Positions 43,180 to 51,767 of a stretch of 64,000 nucleotides of DNA are shown one piece after another; position 1 is the stretch's first letter; every line of letters begins with the position of its first letter. The stretch covers positions 20,109-84,108 of the forward strand of contig NZ_HG964454.1 in NCBI RefSeq assembly GCF_000612725.1. The letters run 5' to 3'. Position numbers and translations under genes: made by a program. The stretch comes from Mycolicibacterium austroafricanum. Lineage in GTDB: Bacteria; Actinomycetota; Actinomycetes; Mycobacteriales; Mycobacteriaceae. Below the pieces are notes generated by a model. It had not been told where the DNA came from. It saw nothing but the letters and a program-made list of their open reading frames with translations, and made no database searches.

Positions 43180-43789
43180 CAGCACCACCTGCGGTGGGGA
43201 AGAAGCGGATATCGCTGGGCGTGCGGGCCGACAGCGCGGCGAGGACGCGGGTCGACAGCGTCGCCGAGAGAATCCGACCGTCCTCGGTCAGCAGCCCTGC
43301 CTCAACGAGCATCCGGAAGAGATTCGAGCGCAGTTTGCGCAAGGTGGAGTCCTTGAGCCCGGCGATCTCGTCGTGCCACAGGGCCTTGCCACGTAGGAAG
43401 CTGTCGAAGTCGTCATGCCCGAGCGTCGGAGTCATGAGGAGGAATCGCTCGCGCATCACTTCCTCGGCGAACTCACCGACCAGGTCGTAACGCCGGCACG
43501 CGGCGACCCACAACAGCTGGCCGCGTTCCGAGGAGGTCGCGGCGACGAGCAGCTCGAGTTCATCTTCATTGAAGACGGCCAGCCGCTGGGTGACCTCGCG
43601 TGCCAGGCGATGTCCGGTCGAGACGGTACGAGCTTGTAAGAGGTTGCCCGCCTCCAAGCGCTGACGGACCGCTGCCCAGCTGGATTCTTGCAGGTAGATC
43701 GGGGCGGCGATGAGTGCCTCGCGCATGAGAAGGGAGCCGCTGGTGAACGACAGCGCATAACGGGCGGCATGAGGCGTGTTCGCCACCAT
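43166..43789 (-). CDS. brxA: BREX protein BrxA (DUF1819)
   Basis: 207 residues from the ATG at 43789, with GGGAG nine bases upstream; the ORF start at 43927 runs into the HTH gene region and is rejected. The family features are YALSFTSGSLLMREALIAAP, then TVSTGHRLAREVTQRLAVFN with FNEDELELLVAATSSERGQL, and VMRERFLLMTPTLGHDDFDS. BrxA is a small DNA-binding protein with winged-helix-like domains and is the first gene of type 1 BREX operons. It starts 87 bp after the HTH gene, so it is probably transcribed from the promoter with the conserved operator at 44102-44132. Confidence 0.93.
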   Translation of the reverse strand: MVANTPHAARYALSFTSGSLLMREALIAAPIYLQESSWAAVRQRLEAGNLLQARTVSTGHRLAREVTQRLAVFNEDELELLVAATSSERGQLLWVAACRRYDLVGEFAEEVMRERFLLMTPTLGHDDFDSFLRGKALWHDEIAGLKDSTLRKLRSNLFRMLVEAGLLTEDGRILSATLSTRVLAALSARTPSDIRFFPTAGGADEPR

Positions 43790-43875
43790 GTGCACTCCCT
43801 TCAGGTCTGCGCGGCAAAGTTGGTCAGAATATCCCCGCCGTCCGACAATTCGGACTGGCGGGCAAAGGTGCGGGG

Positions 43876-44073
43876 TCAACCAGTCGTCGGCTCCTCCGAC
43901 ACAGCCGCGCCTCCGCTGCGAACCCATTCGTCAATCTCGCTTGCTTGGAACTTCCAGAGCCTGCCCACCTTGTGGGCGGGCATCGCCTTGTCCGCGATCC
44001 ACGCGTAGACAGTGTCTTTCGTGACGCCGAGGTGGGCGGAGATATCGTCAGCCGACAACCAGGGCTCAGACAT
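43876..44073 (-). CDS. Small HTH DNA-binding protein (excisionase/AlpA-like)
   Basis: 65 residues. The winged-HTH of the MerR/excisionase type is MSEPWLSADDISAHLGVTKD then TVYAWIADKAMPAHKVGRLW and KFQASEIDEWVRSGG. It differs from the HTH protein of the outer island (55241-55420) at only a few of the first 57 positions, while the recombinases of the two islands have diverged much more. It lies between the recombinase operon and the BREX operon, just downstream of a conserved 19-bp operator. It could control excision, as excisionases do, or repress the defence promoter. The strong conservation hints at a role in the island's basic life cycle. Confidence 0.85.
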   Translation of the reverse strand: MSEPWLSADDISAHLGVTKDTVYAWIADKAMPAHKVGRLWKFQASEIDEWVRSGGAAVSEEPTTG

Positions 44074-44101
44074 GGCGGTGTGAACCTCCGCTTCATCGTA
44101 A

Positions 44102-44132
44102 AACTGGGTGTGACCGGGTTTAGCAGAGCTTA
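44102..44132 (-). promoter_or_regulatory. Putative promoter/operator of inner HTH-BREX operon
   Basis: The + strand holds AACTGGGTGTGACCGGGTT (44102-44120), an imperfect inverted repeat. Next to it, on the minus strand, is TAAGCT (44132-44127), matching the actinobacterial -10 pattern TANNNT. The outer island has the same pair at 55442-55472. The surrounding bases CGGGTTT..GAGCTTA..GAGG are also conserved, although the DNA around them is not. Confidence 0.6.
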
Positions 44133-44232
44133 GCCGAGGGTGGTGGCGGTTTTGTGGGAAACCCGATTGGAGAGGATGGGAACGGCCCGCGGGCGGCCTG
44201 GCGCTCCGCCGTCTGCGCCTCGGGCCGATTCA

Positions 44233-44643
44233 TCAACCCGGAGTACGCAACGGCACGACCTTCCGCTGGCTTGCGCTGGAAGATCGAAGTTCATGGTTCT
44301 CGAGTGCGAGCACCTGGATGATGCGTTCGAGTTGGTGGATTGTTGCAGTGAGGGCTGTGACATCAGCGGTCAGTGCCTTCACCTTCTTCAACGCCGCCGT
44401 CTTCTCCTCCTGCACCGCGCGTATTGCCGGGGGTTCCACGTTGGTATTCGCGATGCGTGCGCGGAACTCCTCCTGGAGGTCGGTGTGGCGATGAGTGAGC
44501 AGCCATCGCTTAACGCGAGCCTCGTCCGCCAGGGACTTGATAGTGAGCTTCCCGTCGGAGTACAGCGTCTTGCCGTCGATGAGCCTGTCCATCGCCTCCC
44601 GGATAGCTCGGCGCTCCCGAGCGGTGTCGGAGGTGCCGGTCAC
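44233..44643 (-). CDS. GinD/TnpC-like coiled-coil protein (DUF6262 type)
   Basis: 136 residues, ATG overlapping the recombinase C stop (ATGA). An N-terminal helical domain (RRAIREAMDRLIDGKTLYSD then KLTIKSLADEARVKRWLLTH) resembles a TetR-like HTH. It is followed by a coiled coil, TADVTALTATIHQLERIIQV. It is the fourth gene of the recombinase operon. The corresponding proteins in GInt islands (GinD) and Tn554 (TnpC) help the recombinases and influence the direction of insertion. The outer island's copy is at 55585-56001 and is closely similar over the first 110 residues. Confidence 0.82.
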   Translation of the reverse strand: MTGTSDTARERRAIREAMDRLIDGKTLYSDGKLTIKSLADEARVKRWLLTHRHTDLQEEFRARIANTNVEPPAIRAVQEEKTAALKKVKALTADVTALTATIHQLERIIQVLALENHELRSSSASQRKVVPLRTPG

Positions 44644-46781
44644 TGCCCACCTCCCTTCTGTCTGTGTTTGTCGATGATCGCTTGAAGGGTGATCACCCGC
44701 TGTTCGAGGCGTGCGCGCAGCGGCAACGGTGTTGCGGCAGAATCGATCTCTGATAGATGCTGCGCGACTGCCGCTTCCGCACGGGCGATGTTGGTGTCGG
44801 TGCGCGCGACGTTGCCACAGTTGGGCCGGCAGTTGGTGATGTCGGGTGTTCGTTCAACGTTGCCTGAGGTTTGGCGTTGCGGGTGGCATAGGGCTTTGGC
44901 CTGGTCGTAGCAGCAGGTGACGAACTGGTCTTCGTTGTCGTAGATGCGCAGTTTGGGGTTTGCGCGCAGGGCTGCGGCCTGCCGGCCGGTGAGGTGTCTG
45001 CCGCCAAACATATTGTGATAGAGCTGGATGCCTTCGGTGTATCGCTCGGCGGCTGGCCCAGTGACTTGTTCGCCTTCCTGCAGACGAGTGTGGGAGTCGG
45101 TGAGGAACTCGGCCGCGGCAAGGGCTTCTTCCATGGGAAAGACATCCCGTAGCCCACTTGATACCCGGGAACCGTATCCGTCGGTGGTGTGCCCCCGGAG
45201 ATGCCCGTATTGCACGCCTAACGCGATGCGGCCGCCCGGCTTTCGGTAGACGAACCAGGCCAGTGTCCGCCGGAAGCGGCGAGGTACTACCGGACCCTCG
45301 GAGTCCTCCGGGATTACTTCGTGAACCCGGCCGCGCAGCTCCGCCTGTTGATTGCACCAATCAATTAGTTCTGCGATGCGGTTACGGATCGTGTTGGCCG
45401 TCACCGCGTTCGCGGAGCCTGCGGTAAGTGTCTGGGCCGCGAATGCTTTGGCGGAGAAAAGCAATCGGCTGCCGGGCTGTAGTCTCTCCATCACCGCCAC
45501 CGCCTGTGCAACCGGCGCGATGGCCTGCCAGGGTTGTTCCCGCTCTGCTCCTTCAGGGATGGTGTTGCCCTCGGCGTCGAGGGCGGCCTTGAATGTTCGT
45601 CCGATAAGGAGATATCGAGTCTGACCTGTTCGTGGGTTGTGGATTGTCCGACAACATCCCTGTTCCAGCGCGCGGCATTCCTCGCCGCGCATCCCAGTCA
45701 GGTAAGCGACGATGACAAAGCAGGCAGTCGCCAGCAGGCGGCACAGCTTGTCGACATCGTAGAAGTTGATGGATTGGGCCCACGGTTGGCCGTCGATGGT
45801 CCCCACCACCGGCAGCGGAAGATCCGCGTCCTCGGTAGGGTCGAGATCCGGCACACGAACGGACAAGGCCATGGATCGCCCATATCGAGCCGTAAGGCCC
45901 AGCTTCCACGCGATGTACTCATTCGCCGGGACGTTGTGGTCGGAATCACCTCGCGTCGGCAAGTGTCCCGGGATGGTGCCGGTGCTCTGTCGGCATTGTT
46001 CGAGGTAGCGCAGGAAGCGCTTGTAGGGCGGCAAGGCGCCGAGTTCTGGGCCGGGGTCGGCCGGCGTGCTGGTCAGCGTCTTCGAAGCGATGATGTCGCC
46101 GCTGAAATCGTTCACAAAACGCATGGACCAGACCAGCAGTGCGGACATCGTTTGTGGATGGATCGGAGGTGTCCGGTTCTCTGCTGACCAATTGGCTTCG
46201 CCCAGAGCCTTTTTACGGGCTTCACCGCCCTCCCACGAGGGTCGTCCCAGGCGATCCGACTCGGGCAAGTAGGGCGCGTAGAGCCATGTTCGGGTGACAG
46301 CGAAGAGGCGATTCGCCTGGGTCGACCGATCCAATCCGAGGGCCGCGACGTGCGCCGCGTACAGCTCGAAGTGCTCAGGGGTGACATCGACAAAGGAAGT
46401 GACGCCTCTGTCGGTCAACCACTGCATCCAGTTGCGGAGAAGATGGCTGTTGGCCATAACCGAGCTGGGCGCCAACCGGGTGCGTGTGGCCGTCGACCGA
46501 TCCAGTTCCTCAATAGGCGTGGCCAGGTTCAGTAGCGCCCAAACCACTCTTTTCGCAGTGGCCTGGAAACAGGCCGGGAACGCTTCGAAGCTGATCGAAC
46601 GGCAGTCGCGGACCGTCGATTTCCGCCACAACGGGGACAGGTCCCACCGGGAGTCAGCCACCACCGAGATGGGCTTTGTGTAGCCGGATGCGATCCGGGT
46701 GCGGTCCTCGATGATTGGCCGGGCGCCGTCGAGGTCTATGACATTGCCGTTCGGGCCGGCAGCCGACACAGCGTTGTTCAT
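44640..46781 (-). CDS. Tyrosine recombinase C of inner island
   Basis: 713 residues from the ATG at 46781, overlapping the stop of gene B (ATGA); the ORF start at 46931 is rejected. Catalytic features of tyrosine recombinases are Arg in AYLTGMRGEECRALEQGCC and the C-terminal set RRFRRTLAWFVYRKPGGRIA, then LGVQYGHLRGHTTDGYGSR, giving R...H-x-R...GH...Tyr. The C-terminal 120 residues form a cysteine-rich extension (FVTCCYDQAKALCHPQ ... NCRPNCGN) that is probably a zinc-binding domain. Its partner in the outer island is at 55998-58142. The protein is much longer than ordinary phage integrases but normal for the third recombinase of GInt-type operons. Confidence 0.88.
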   Translation of the reverse strand: MNNAVSAAGPNGNVIDLDGARPIIEDRTRIASGYTKPISVVADSRWDLSPLWRKSTVRDCRSISFEAFPACFQATAKRVVWALLNLATPIEELDRSTATRTRLAPSSVMANSHLLRNWMQWLTDRGVTSFVDVTPEHFELYAAHVAALGLDRSTQANRLFAVTRTWLYAPYLPESDRLGRPSWEGGEARKKALGEANWSAENRTPPIHPQTMSALLVWSMRFVNDFSGDIIASKTLTSTPADPGPELGALPPYKRFLRYLEQCRQSTGTIPGHLPTRGDSDHNVPANEYIAWKLGLTARYGRSMALSVRVPDLDPTEDADLPLPVVGTIDGQPWAQSINFYDVDKLCRLLATACFVIVAYLTGMRGEECRALEQGCCRTIHNPRTGQTRYLLIGRTFKAALDAEGNTIPEGAEREQPWQAIAPVAQAVAVMERLQPGSRLLFSAKAFAAQTLTAGSANAVTANTIRNRIAELIDWCNQQAELRGRVHEVIPEDSEGPVVPRRFRRTLAWFVYRKPGGRIALGVQYGHLRGHTTDGYGSRVSSGLRDVFPMEEALAAAEFLTDSHTRLQEGEQVTGPAAERYTEGIQLYHNMFGGRHLTGRQAAALRANPKLRIYDNEDQFVTCCYDQAKALCHPQRQTSGNVERTPDITNCRPNCGNVARTDTNIARAEAAVAQHLSEIDSAATPLPLRARLEQRVITLQAIIDKHRQKGGGQ

Positions 46782-48598
46782 GCGTCGAGCCCCCTTTTTA
46801 CTAGTTGGGTGATCATCTCTCGTTCGGCCAGCGCGACTGTCCTTCTTGCCTTTTCGATCTCCGGCGCAGTGGTGTTCGCCGCTATGGCTGACCGAATGCG
46901 TGCGTAGTGCTGCGCATATTCGCTTTCCCAACGACTGCTGGACACGACGGAGGCAATGGAGTCCAGCGCGTCAAGAAGAGCGACGAGTCGAGGCAGATGG
47001 CGTGGGGTGAGGATGGCGTTGGAGCAAGCAAAACATGCGAAGAAGGACGCCGGACACGGAACGGCCGACTGGGTGGCAAAGGGGCTGTTGAAGAAGTCGA
47101 CGCACGCACCGGTCGGGGTGTCCAGTTCGCCTGCCAGAAGCATCTTCAGCGCCGTCACTGTGATTCCGAGCTGGGCCGCGGCCGCTGACGGATCACGCTG
47201 CGCGGCAGCCACATCAGCTGCGGTCATGGAGCGGACGTGCATGGTCGCGACGGCATGGGCGAGGGCGTCCTCCTGGCCTTGCTCCACAATCTCCATCGCA
47301 GCCTCTGCGGTCGTCGGATCCGGCCGCCGATAGATATCTTCACTGACCGACTCACTGTTCTGACGGGCACGCTGGCTGAGGACCTGCTCGGAGAGCCGCA
47401 ACCGCTGAAACGTCACTCTGATCGGCCGGCCCTCCGCATCCCGGGGAGCACTCTCGTCGCTGTGGCAGTTCGCCAGCTGGCTGCTAGTGAACTCGGATCG
47501 AAATGGACCCTCACCTCGAATATTCTTGTGGCGGTGCGCTATTAATAGCTTATCCGTGGGAGTGCCACTGGCCTCCAGTGCGTCTCGACAAGGCTGGGTA
47601 AGCCGCACCGCACGCTCCCACAGCCTTCCCGCTTCGCCGGCAAGGATCTCATCGGAATGCCGTTCGCCGCCGCGGCGGGGCTTGTCGACGGCGACGGTGT
47701 GGGTCGGCGACTCCGCCGCGGGCTCGGATGACCGGAACGACGAAACGGTCAGGTTCAACATCACGGACAGGTTGAATCCGCGCTCGCAGACGAGAAGAAC
47801 CATCAGCCAGTAGAGTTCCTCGATCGAGGGGAACAGCGCTTGCGCGGGGTTGGACACACCACGCATGTCGACGAGCCCCTGACGTTTGGCGCAGAGCGCC
47901 AGGTATTGCGACGGGAACATTCCGACCTGCGACAGGTGGTGCAGTAATGCTCCCGGCGTCCACTCCGAGCCCAGTGCGCGGATGACAGACCCGGCGAAGT
48001 TTTCCTCACCAGACACGTAGGCACGTAGGACCGTGGAGTTAGTGTCGATGCGCCGAAGCGCCTGACTCACATGGCGGTTCGCGACCGTGCGGATCGCATT
48101 GAATTCCGCACTGCTGTAGGCGTCGTTCACAGGTAACCGGGCGCGCGGCTTGGTTTCCCGTGCACGCATCGCCCGGCGGGCCGCGTCAGGTAGCTTCGCG
48201 GACTCTGACAGCAGTGTGCGCATGATGTTGATCTGGCCCGGCCAACGGAGGTGGTTCTTCGTTGCCCGCCATGCCCACCACACCTCCGGCCCCACTTCGG
48301 ATAGCGTCGTTACCGCGGGGAAGTTGGTCGTCAGGAATTGCGCCATTCCCTTGGCCGCCTGCTCGGCCGAGACTACGGACGCGATGCTCTGCCAACGGCC
48401 TCCGGGCGCTGCGCCGCTGGCGAGGGCCTCGAGAAGATCGTCGATCAGGGTTGGTGCCGCCGCGACGCCGCTGAAGTCGAACGTCTTGCTCCGCCCGGTG
48501 TCATCGACGAAATGCAGCTGGCGGCTCGGGCGGTCGAGAGCCTTTGGTCGCGTGTATTTTTCGGTCGGCAACGTGGCTGCGGTGCGGTCTCGTCCCAT
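46778..48598 (-). CDS. Recombinase B of inner island (degenerate tyrosine recombinase)
   Basis: 606 residues, ATG at 48598, 2 bp after gene A; it overlaps gene C by 4 bp. The length is identical to the outer-island copy. A conserved central region is RGVSNPAQALFPSIEELYWL then MVLLVCERGFNLSVMLNLTV. The C-terminal catalytic part reads RLRLSEQVLSQRARQNSESV followed by SEDIYRRPDP, where the usual His-x-x-Arg and Gly-His are not recognisable, so catalysis is doubtful. CPASFFACFACSNA with nearby His forms a likely zinc site. In GInt-type trios the second recombinase is often atypical; it may position the active partners A and C. Confidence 0.8.
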   Translation of the reverse strand: MGRDRTAATLPTEKYTRPKALDRPSRQLHFVDDTGRSKTFDFSGVAAAPTLIDDLLEALASGAAPGGRWQSIASVVSAEQAAKGMAQFLTTNFPAVTTLSEVGPEVWWAWRATKNHLRWPGQINIMRTLLSESAKLPDAARRAMRARETKPRARLPVNDAYSSAEFNAIRTVANRHVSQALRRIDTNSTVLRAYVSGEENFAGSVIRALGSEWTPGALLHHLSQVGMFPSQYLALCAKRQGLVDMRGVSNPAQALFPSIEELYWLMVLLVCERGFNLSVMLNLTVSSFRSSEPAAESPTHTVAVDKPRRGGERHSDEILAGEAGRLWERAVRLTQPCRDALEASGTPTDKLLIAHRHKNIRGEGPFRSEFTSSQLANCHSDESAPRDAEGRPIRVTFQRLRLSEQVLSQRARQNSESVSEDIYRRPDPTTAEAAMEIVEQGQEDALAHAVATMHVRSMTAADVAAAQRDPSAAAAQLGITVTALKMLLAGELDTPTGACVDFFNSPFATQSAVPCPASFFACFACSNAILTPRHLPRLVALLDALDSIASVVSSSRWESEYAQHYARIRSAIAANTTAPEIEKARRTVALAEREMITQLVKRGLDA

Positions 48599-48600
48599 CT

Positions 48601-50109
48601 TTACTCCTCGACGTCACGGATCTGCGGAGACATTTGCGCAAAGCGGGTGATCAGGTCGCTCACGGATGAGTCCTCGGCCGGGTCGTCATTGAGGAAGAGC
48701 TCGACCTGCAGTCCGGAGACGGGCTCGAGATAGCAGTCCCGAGTGGTGGCTATGTTGGCGTGGCCAAGCATGGTCTGAACGAGCACCCAGGGATCGCCGA
48801 ATAGATGGCGGTACTCGCGTCGCTCCTCAGCGGTGATACCCATTCGTCGATCGTGGGCGTACATGATCGCTATCAGCATCCTCAGGGCAAAGGAATGACG
48901 AAGCATGTGTGGGTGGCAGTGAATGTCGACGCCAAGACCCCGGCAGCGCCGATTCGCGGTAGCGAAAACCGCTTCCCACGATCTGTATGGCAGCGGCAGA
49001 CCACTCTCCGACAGCCATAGCATCCACGGCTCGAGCCCGTCGTCGCCGTCGACATAGAAGTGGAGCCGGTCGTTGCAGTCGAGGCTGTCCAGCGAAACTT
49101 TCCCTGATTCGCCGCGTAGCGGAGTGTAATGAGCCACTCTGCGGTTGTCGATCTTGGTGATGACGTTGACATTCGCGAGTGCCTCATACCGGCCCTCCCG
49201 GTGGGCGCGTTGCACGGCCTCGCGTCGAGTCGAGAACCGGTAATTGTCAATCTGTTTGACGGTTCGGCCCGAGATCCAGAAGTCTCGGCCGCGTCCCTTG
49301 GCCACCGCTTCCCCGATGCGGCCGCGACCGAACTGCGTTTCGCCGTCAACGTTTGGAATCTCGGTCACGCCGAGGGTCCCGCCCTCGCGGAGGCGCAGGC
49401 CGCTGGACCACAGGGTGTCGGCCAGGGCGAGATTGCGGCCATCGTTTCGTCCGCGCCAACCGTCGTCGCGCGTGCTATCGGACGAGTAACCACCGAGTCC
49501 GACGTCACGCCAACGGCGATACGCTTTCGGGGTGAGCCATTTGACCCGGTAGGACCGGGTGGACTTGGGCCGCAGCGCCGGGCCCACCGCGGCGTCGCCA
49601 GACCGAAGTTTGCGTTCGGTCATCTCGACCGGTGATTTTTCGACGGTTCCGTGTTCACACTGCCAGCAGTAGAACTTGTTGATAGCGGCCAACTCTCGCG
49701 TGAACTTCGACGGGCCGATGCGGTCGGGATTGCGATTGTCGCGACGACGCCAGAACTCGAAATCAGCCAAGTCATCGCCGGTCGTCGCGCGCCAATCCTT
49801 GTCCTGGGTGCTCAGGAAGGACAGGAAGACCTTCAGGTCCAGGGCATACGACGTTTGCGTGTCCGCTGCCAGACATTGAAAGGACGGTGAGGTGAGATAG
49901 AGCAGTACGTCCAGGTCTGGTCGACCATCGGGACGCAGTAGGAACGGTTGGCCCGGCCGAACCCCAGCCGCACGTTCACGATCATCGAGATCCGGATAGT
50001 CGGCGATCGAGGCTGATCTGAACTCTGAAAAGCGGCTAGGCAGCCTGGCGTAACAGAGGCGCCAGTCCCGTCCGTTGAGGTGATGTCCCACAGCAACAGA
50101 CGCTGCCAT
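48601..50109 (-). CDS. Tyrosine recombinase A of inner island
   Basis: 502 residues; ATG at 50109, 24 bp inside the island end, so the attachment site and the recombinase start almost touch. A SAM-like N-terminal DNA-binding domain contains YALDLKVFLSFLSTQDKDWR. The catalytic domain has Arg in LWSSGLRLREGGTLG, HPHMLRHSFALRMLIA (H-x-x-R), and MLGHANIATTRDCYLEPV with the Tyr nucleophile. It is the most canonical recombinase of the trio. The truncated methyltransferase frame runs on into its first 74 bases in another frame. Its homologue in the outer island is at 59963-61468 (about 60 percent identical by eye in the catalytic part). Confidence 0.9.
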   Translation of the reverse strand: MAASVAVGHHLNGRDWRLCYARLPSRFSEFRSASIADYPDLDDRERAAGVRPGQPFLLRPDGRPDLDVLLYLTSPSFQCLAADTQTSYALDLKVFLSFLSTQDKDWRATTGDDLADFEFWRRRDNRNPDRIGPSKFTRELAAINKFYCWQCEHGTVEKSPVEMTERKLRSGDAAVGPALRPKSTRSYRVKWLTPKAYRRWRDVGLGGYSSDSTRDDGWRGRNDGRNLALADTLWSSGLRLREGGTLGVTEIPNVDGETQFGRGRIGEAVAKGRGRDFWISGRTVKQIDNYRFSTRREAVQRAHREGRYEALANVNVITKIDNRRVAHYTPLRGESGKVSLDSLDCNDRLHFYVDGDDGLEPWMLWLSESGLPLPYRSWEAVFATANRRCRGLGVDIHCHPHMLRHSFALRMLIAIMYAHDRRMGITAEERREYRHLFGDPWVLVQTMLGHANIATTRDCYLEPVSGLQVELFLNDDPAEDSSVSDLITRFAQMSPQIRDVEE

Positions 50110-51724
50110 AACACACCGACAATTTACGGAAGGGCGGGTCCGTCGATATGAGACAGCCCTCCGAGTCGACGGACTGGGCGTCGCGCTGGGTGGCGGTTCC
50201 GGTGCTTGTTGCCGGGACGCAGGCGACGACGCGCGCCGCCGCTTCGGTCATGCGAAGGTGTGTGCCGGCTGATTCTGCGAACATGTTTCCCTCGGCGAAA
50301 TCCCATATCATCGGGAGTGCTTGACGGCCGAACACTGAAACCACTATCTCCATCTGGGGATTACTTGCCCACCTAGCGAGTGAAGAGTGGTATTCCGTGA
50401 GACGCGACACAATTAGTCCGAGGTAGGTAGCGACAGCGTCGGCGTAGGCGGCCGCTCCGCTTCCTCCGGCCTCAAGTCGGTCGCCCTCAGCCATGCCGGC
50501 GTCAAGGGCATCTTCGAGAACGTGTTGCCGCGCCTCGCCGACGAGATCACTGAAGGTCGTCAGGGCGGCCAACTGCCGTCCAGTAAAGAGGTCAGAGTAG
50601 TTCTTGAAACCATAGGCCTGCACCCTGAAACTCGGGGCCTGTGGCGGGATCTCGCCATCGGGCGCATCATGAGGGCGGCCAACCTGCGCTGCAGCTGTTT
50701 GGTCGGGAGACGGTGGCAAGTAGATGCGGTTACGGTTTCCCTCGGCAACCGTTGCCATCAATTGCTCGCCTAAACGACCCGCCCGGCTCTCGCTGCGAAC
50801 ATAGCCAAGTTCCACGACGGCTCTACAGCCAATACACGTTGCCCCGGTTCGGTCTACGGTGCCGTCGTTCTGGGCGGTCGGCGCATTATCGGGATCTTTT
50901 CCGATTGTGAAGTGGACTGTGCCGTTAACCACGGATGGCACGACGTACGCCTCCTTACCCTTCTTCTTGCCGAGCCACCAAGAGCGGACCAACGGCATGG
51001 AGATGCCGCATGCAGGGTTGGGGCATGTGACCGTGCGTGCCCATATCCAGGCGATCACAGTGGCGTCTGAGCCGTCGGGCAAGGCGGCTTTCGGATATAG
51101 GTGGCCGATGCGTTTTTCGGCCTCATCGCGCATCCACTGGCCGTAGCAGCGGATATCCTCGGCTAACCCTGTGGCTTTTGGCCAAGGGTGCGTGAGCTGA
51201 TCGCGGGCAACGTCGGGTGAGACCGGTGGGCGGCCCGCGAACTTGGGTGGAATCTCGATCAGCGCTTTGGTGATGAGGATCGCCACTGGATTTAGGTCGG
51301 AGCCATTTGCTTTAAGTCCAAGCCGTTCGGCTTCCAACGGAATTGTTCCGCCACCCGCGAAGGGATCGAGTATTGGGGGCGGGTGGCCGCCTGTGGAGTC
51401 CAAGATTTCCTGATGTGCCTTTGCCAGGATTTCCGCGTTATTTGAGTTCTCCCAGACTACGAGCTGCTCTATCAGATCATGCAGACGTTTGCGCTCGAGC
51501 GCAACATCTTCGTCAGTAGGAAATCTATCGGGATTCGACGATGGGTCATCGACCAGTTGAGCAAACAAGACTGCTCGGGCGGCGGCAAGGGGACGTCTTG
51601 CCCACCAGAGGTGCAGGGTCGAAGGATGGCCGTGGTGGATGTACTTTTCCCGCGCAGACGCCTCGTTGATGGTCTTGAGCGGAATACCGACCTCGATCAG
51701 CTTGCGTTTGGGGGTGGCAGTCAC
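50036..51724 (-). pseudogene. DUF1156 DNA methyltransferase, 5' part
   Basis: Starts MTATPKRKLIEVGIPLKTIN, continues HHGHPSTLHLWWARRPLAAA (the DUF1156 N-terminal signature) and has SAM-binding motif I PILDPFAGGGTIPLEAERLG. A four-cysteine site (CPNPACG and CIGC) follows. Host sequence ends at the motif IV codons in CLISTDPP; the island adds FRKLSVCYGSV and more to a stop at 50036, inside recombinase A. So the fragment keeps a DPPF motif but loses about 395 C-terminal residues. It begins 43 bp after the helicase gene. DUF1156 enzymes modify DNA bases in defence systems with DUF499 and a helicase. Confidence 0.9.
50107..50138 (-). other. Inner island end site, DUF1156 5' side
   Basis: The minus strand reads GACCCGCC of the methyltransferase, then CTTCCGTAAATTGTCGG and TGTGTTATGG, where ATG starts recombinase A. 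Core CCGCC is at 50133-50137. The matching outer site (61466-61497) shares TTCCGTA, then TGTCGGTGTGTT. Confidence 0.87.
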
Positions 51725-51767
51725 CGGTGGTGTCCTTTGGGTGGTCGGTTTGTCGGGATTTGGGTGG

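Larger units (their letters stand above)
29091..50132 (-). mobile_element. Inner genomic island carrying BREX, nested in the DUF1156 gene
   Basis: 21,042 bp. It has the same plan as the outer island: recombinase gene A starts 24 bp inside the end, then genes B, C and D, an HTH gene, and a defence operon (brxA, brxB, brxC, pglX, pglZ, brxL, SIR2) ending 74 bp before the other end. The ends carry the same inverted repeats as the outer island. Excision between the two CCGCC cores (29086-29090 and 50133-50137) restores DPPYYDNIGY and the methyltransferase frame. Its recombinases are related to, but clearly diverged from, those of the outer island, so this is a second element of the same family, not a duplication. 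Confidence 0.92.

Noticed and set aside
46782..46931. Longer N-terminus for recombinase C of the inner island
   Set aside because: It lies over the 3' end of gene B. The ATG at 46781 overlaps the gene B stop exactly as in the outer island.
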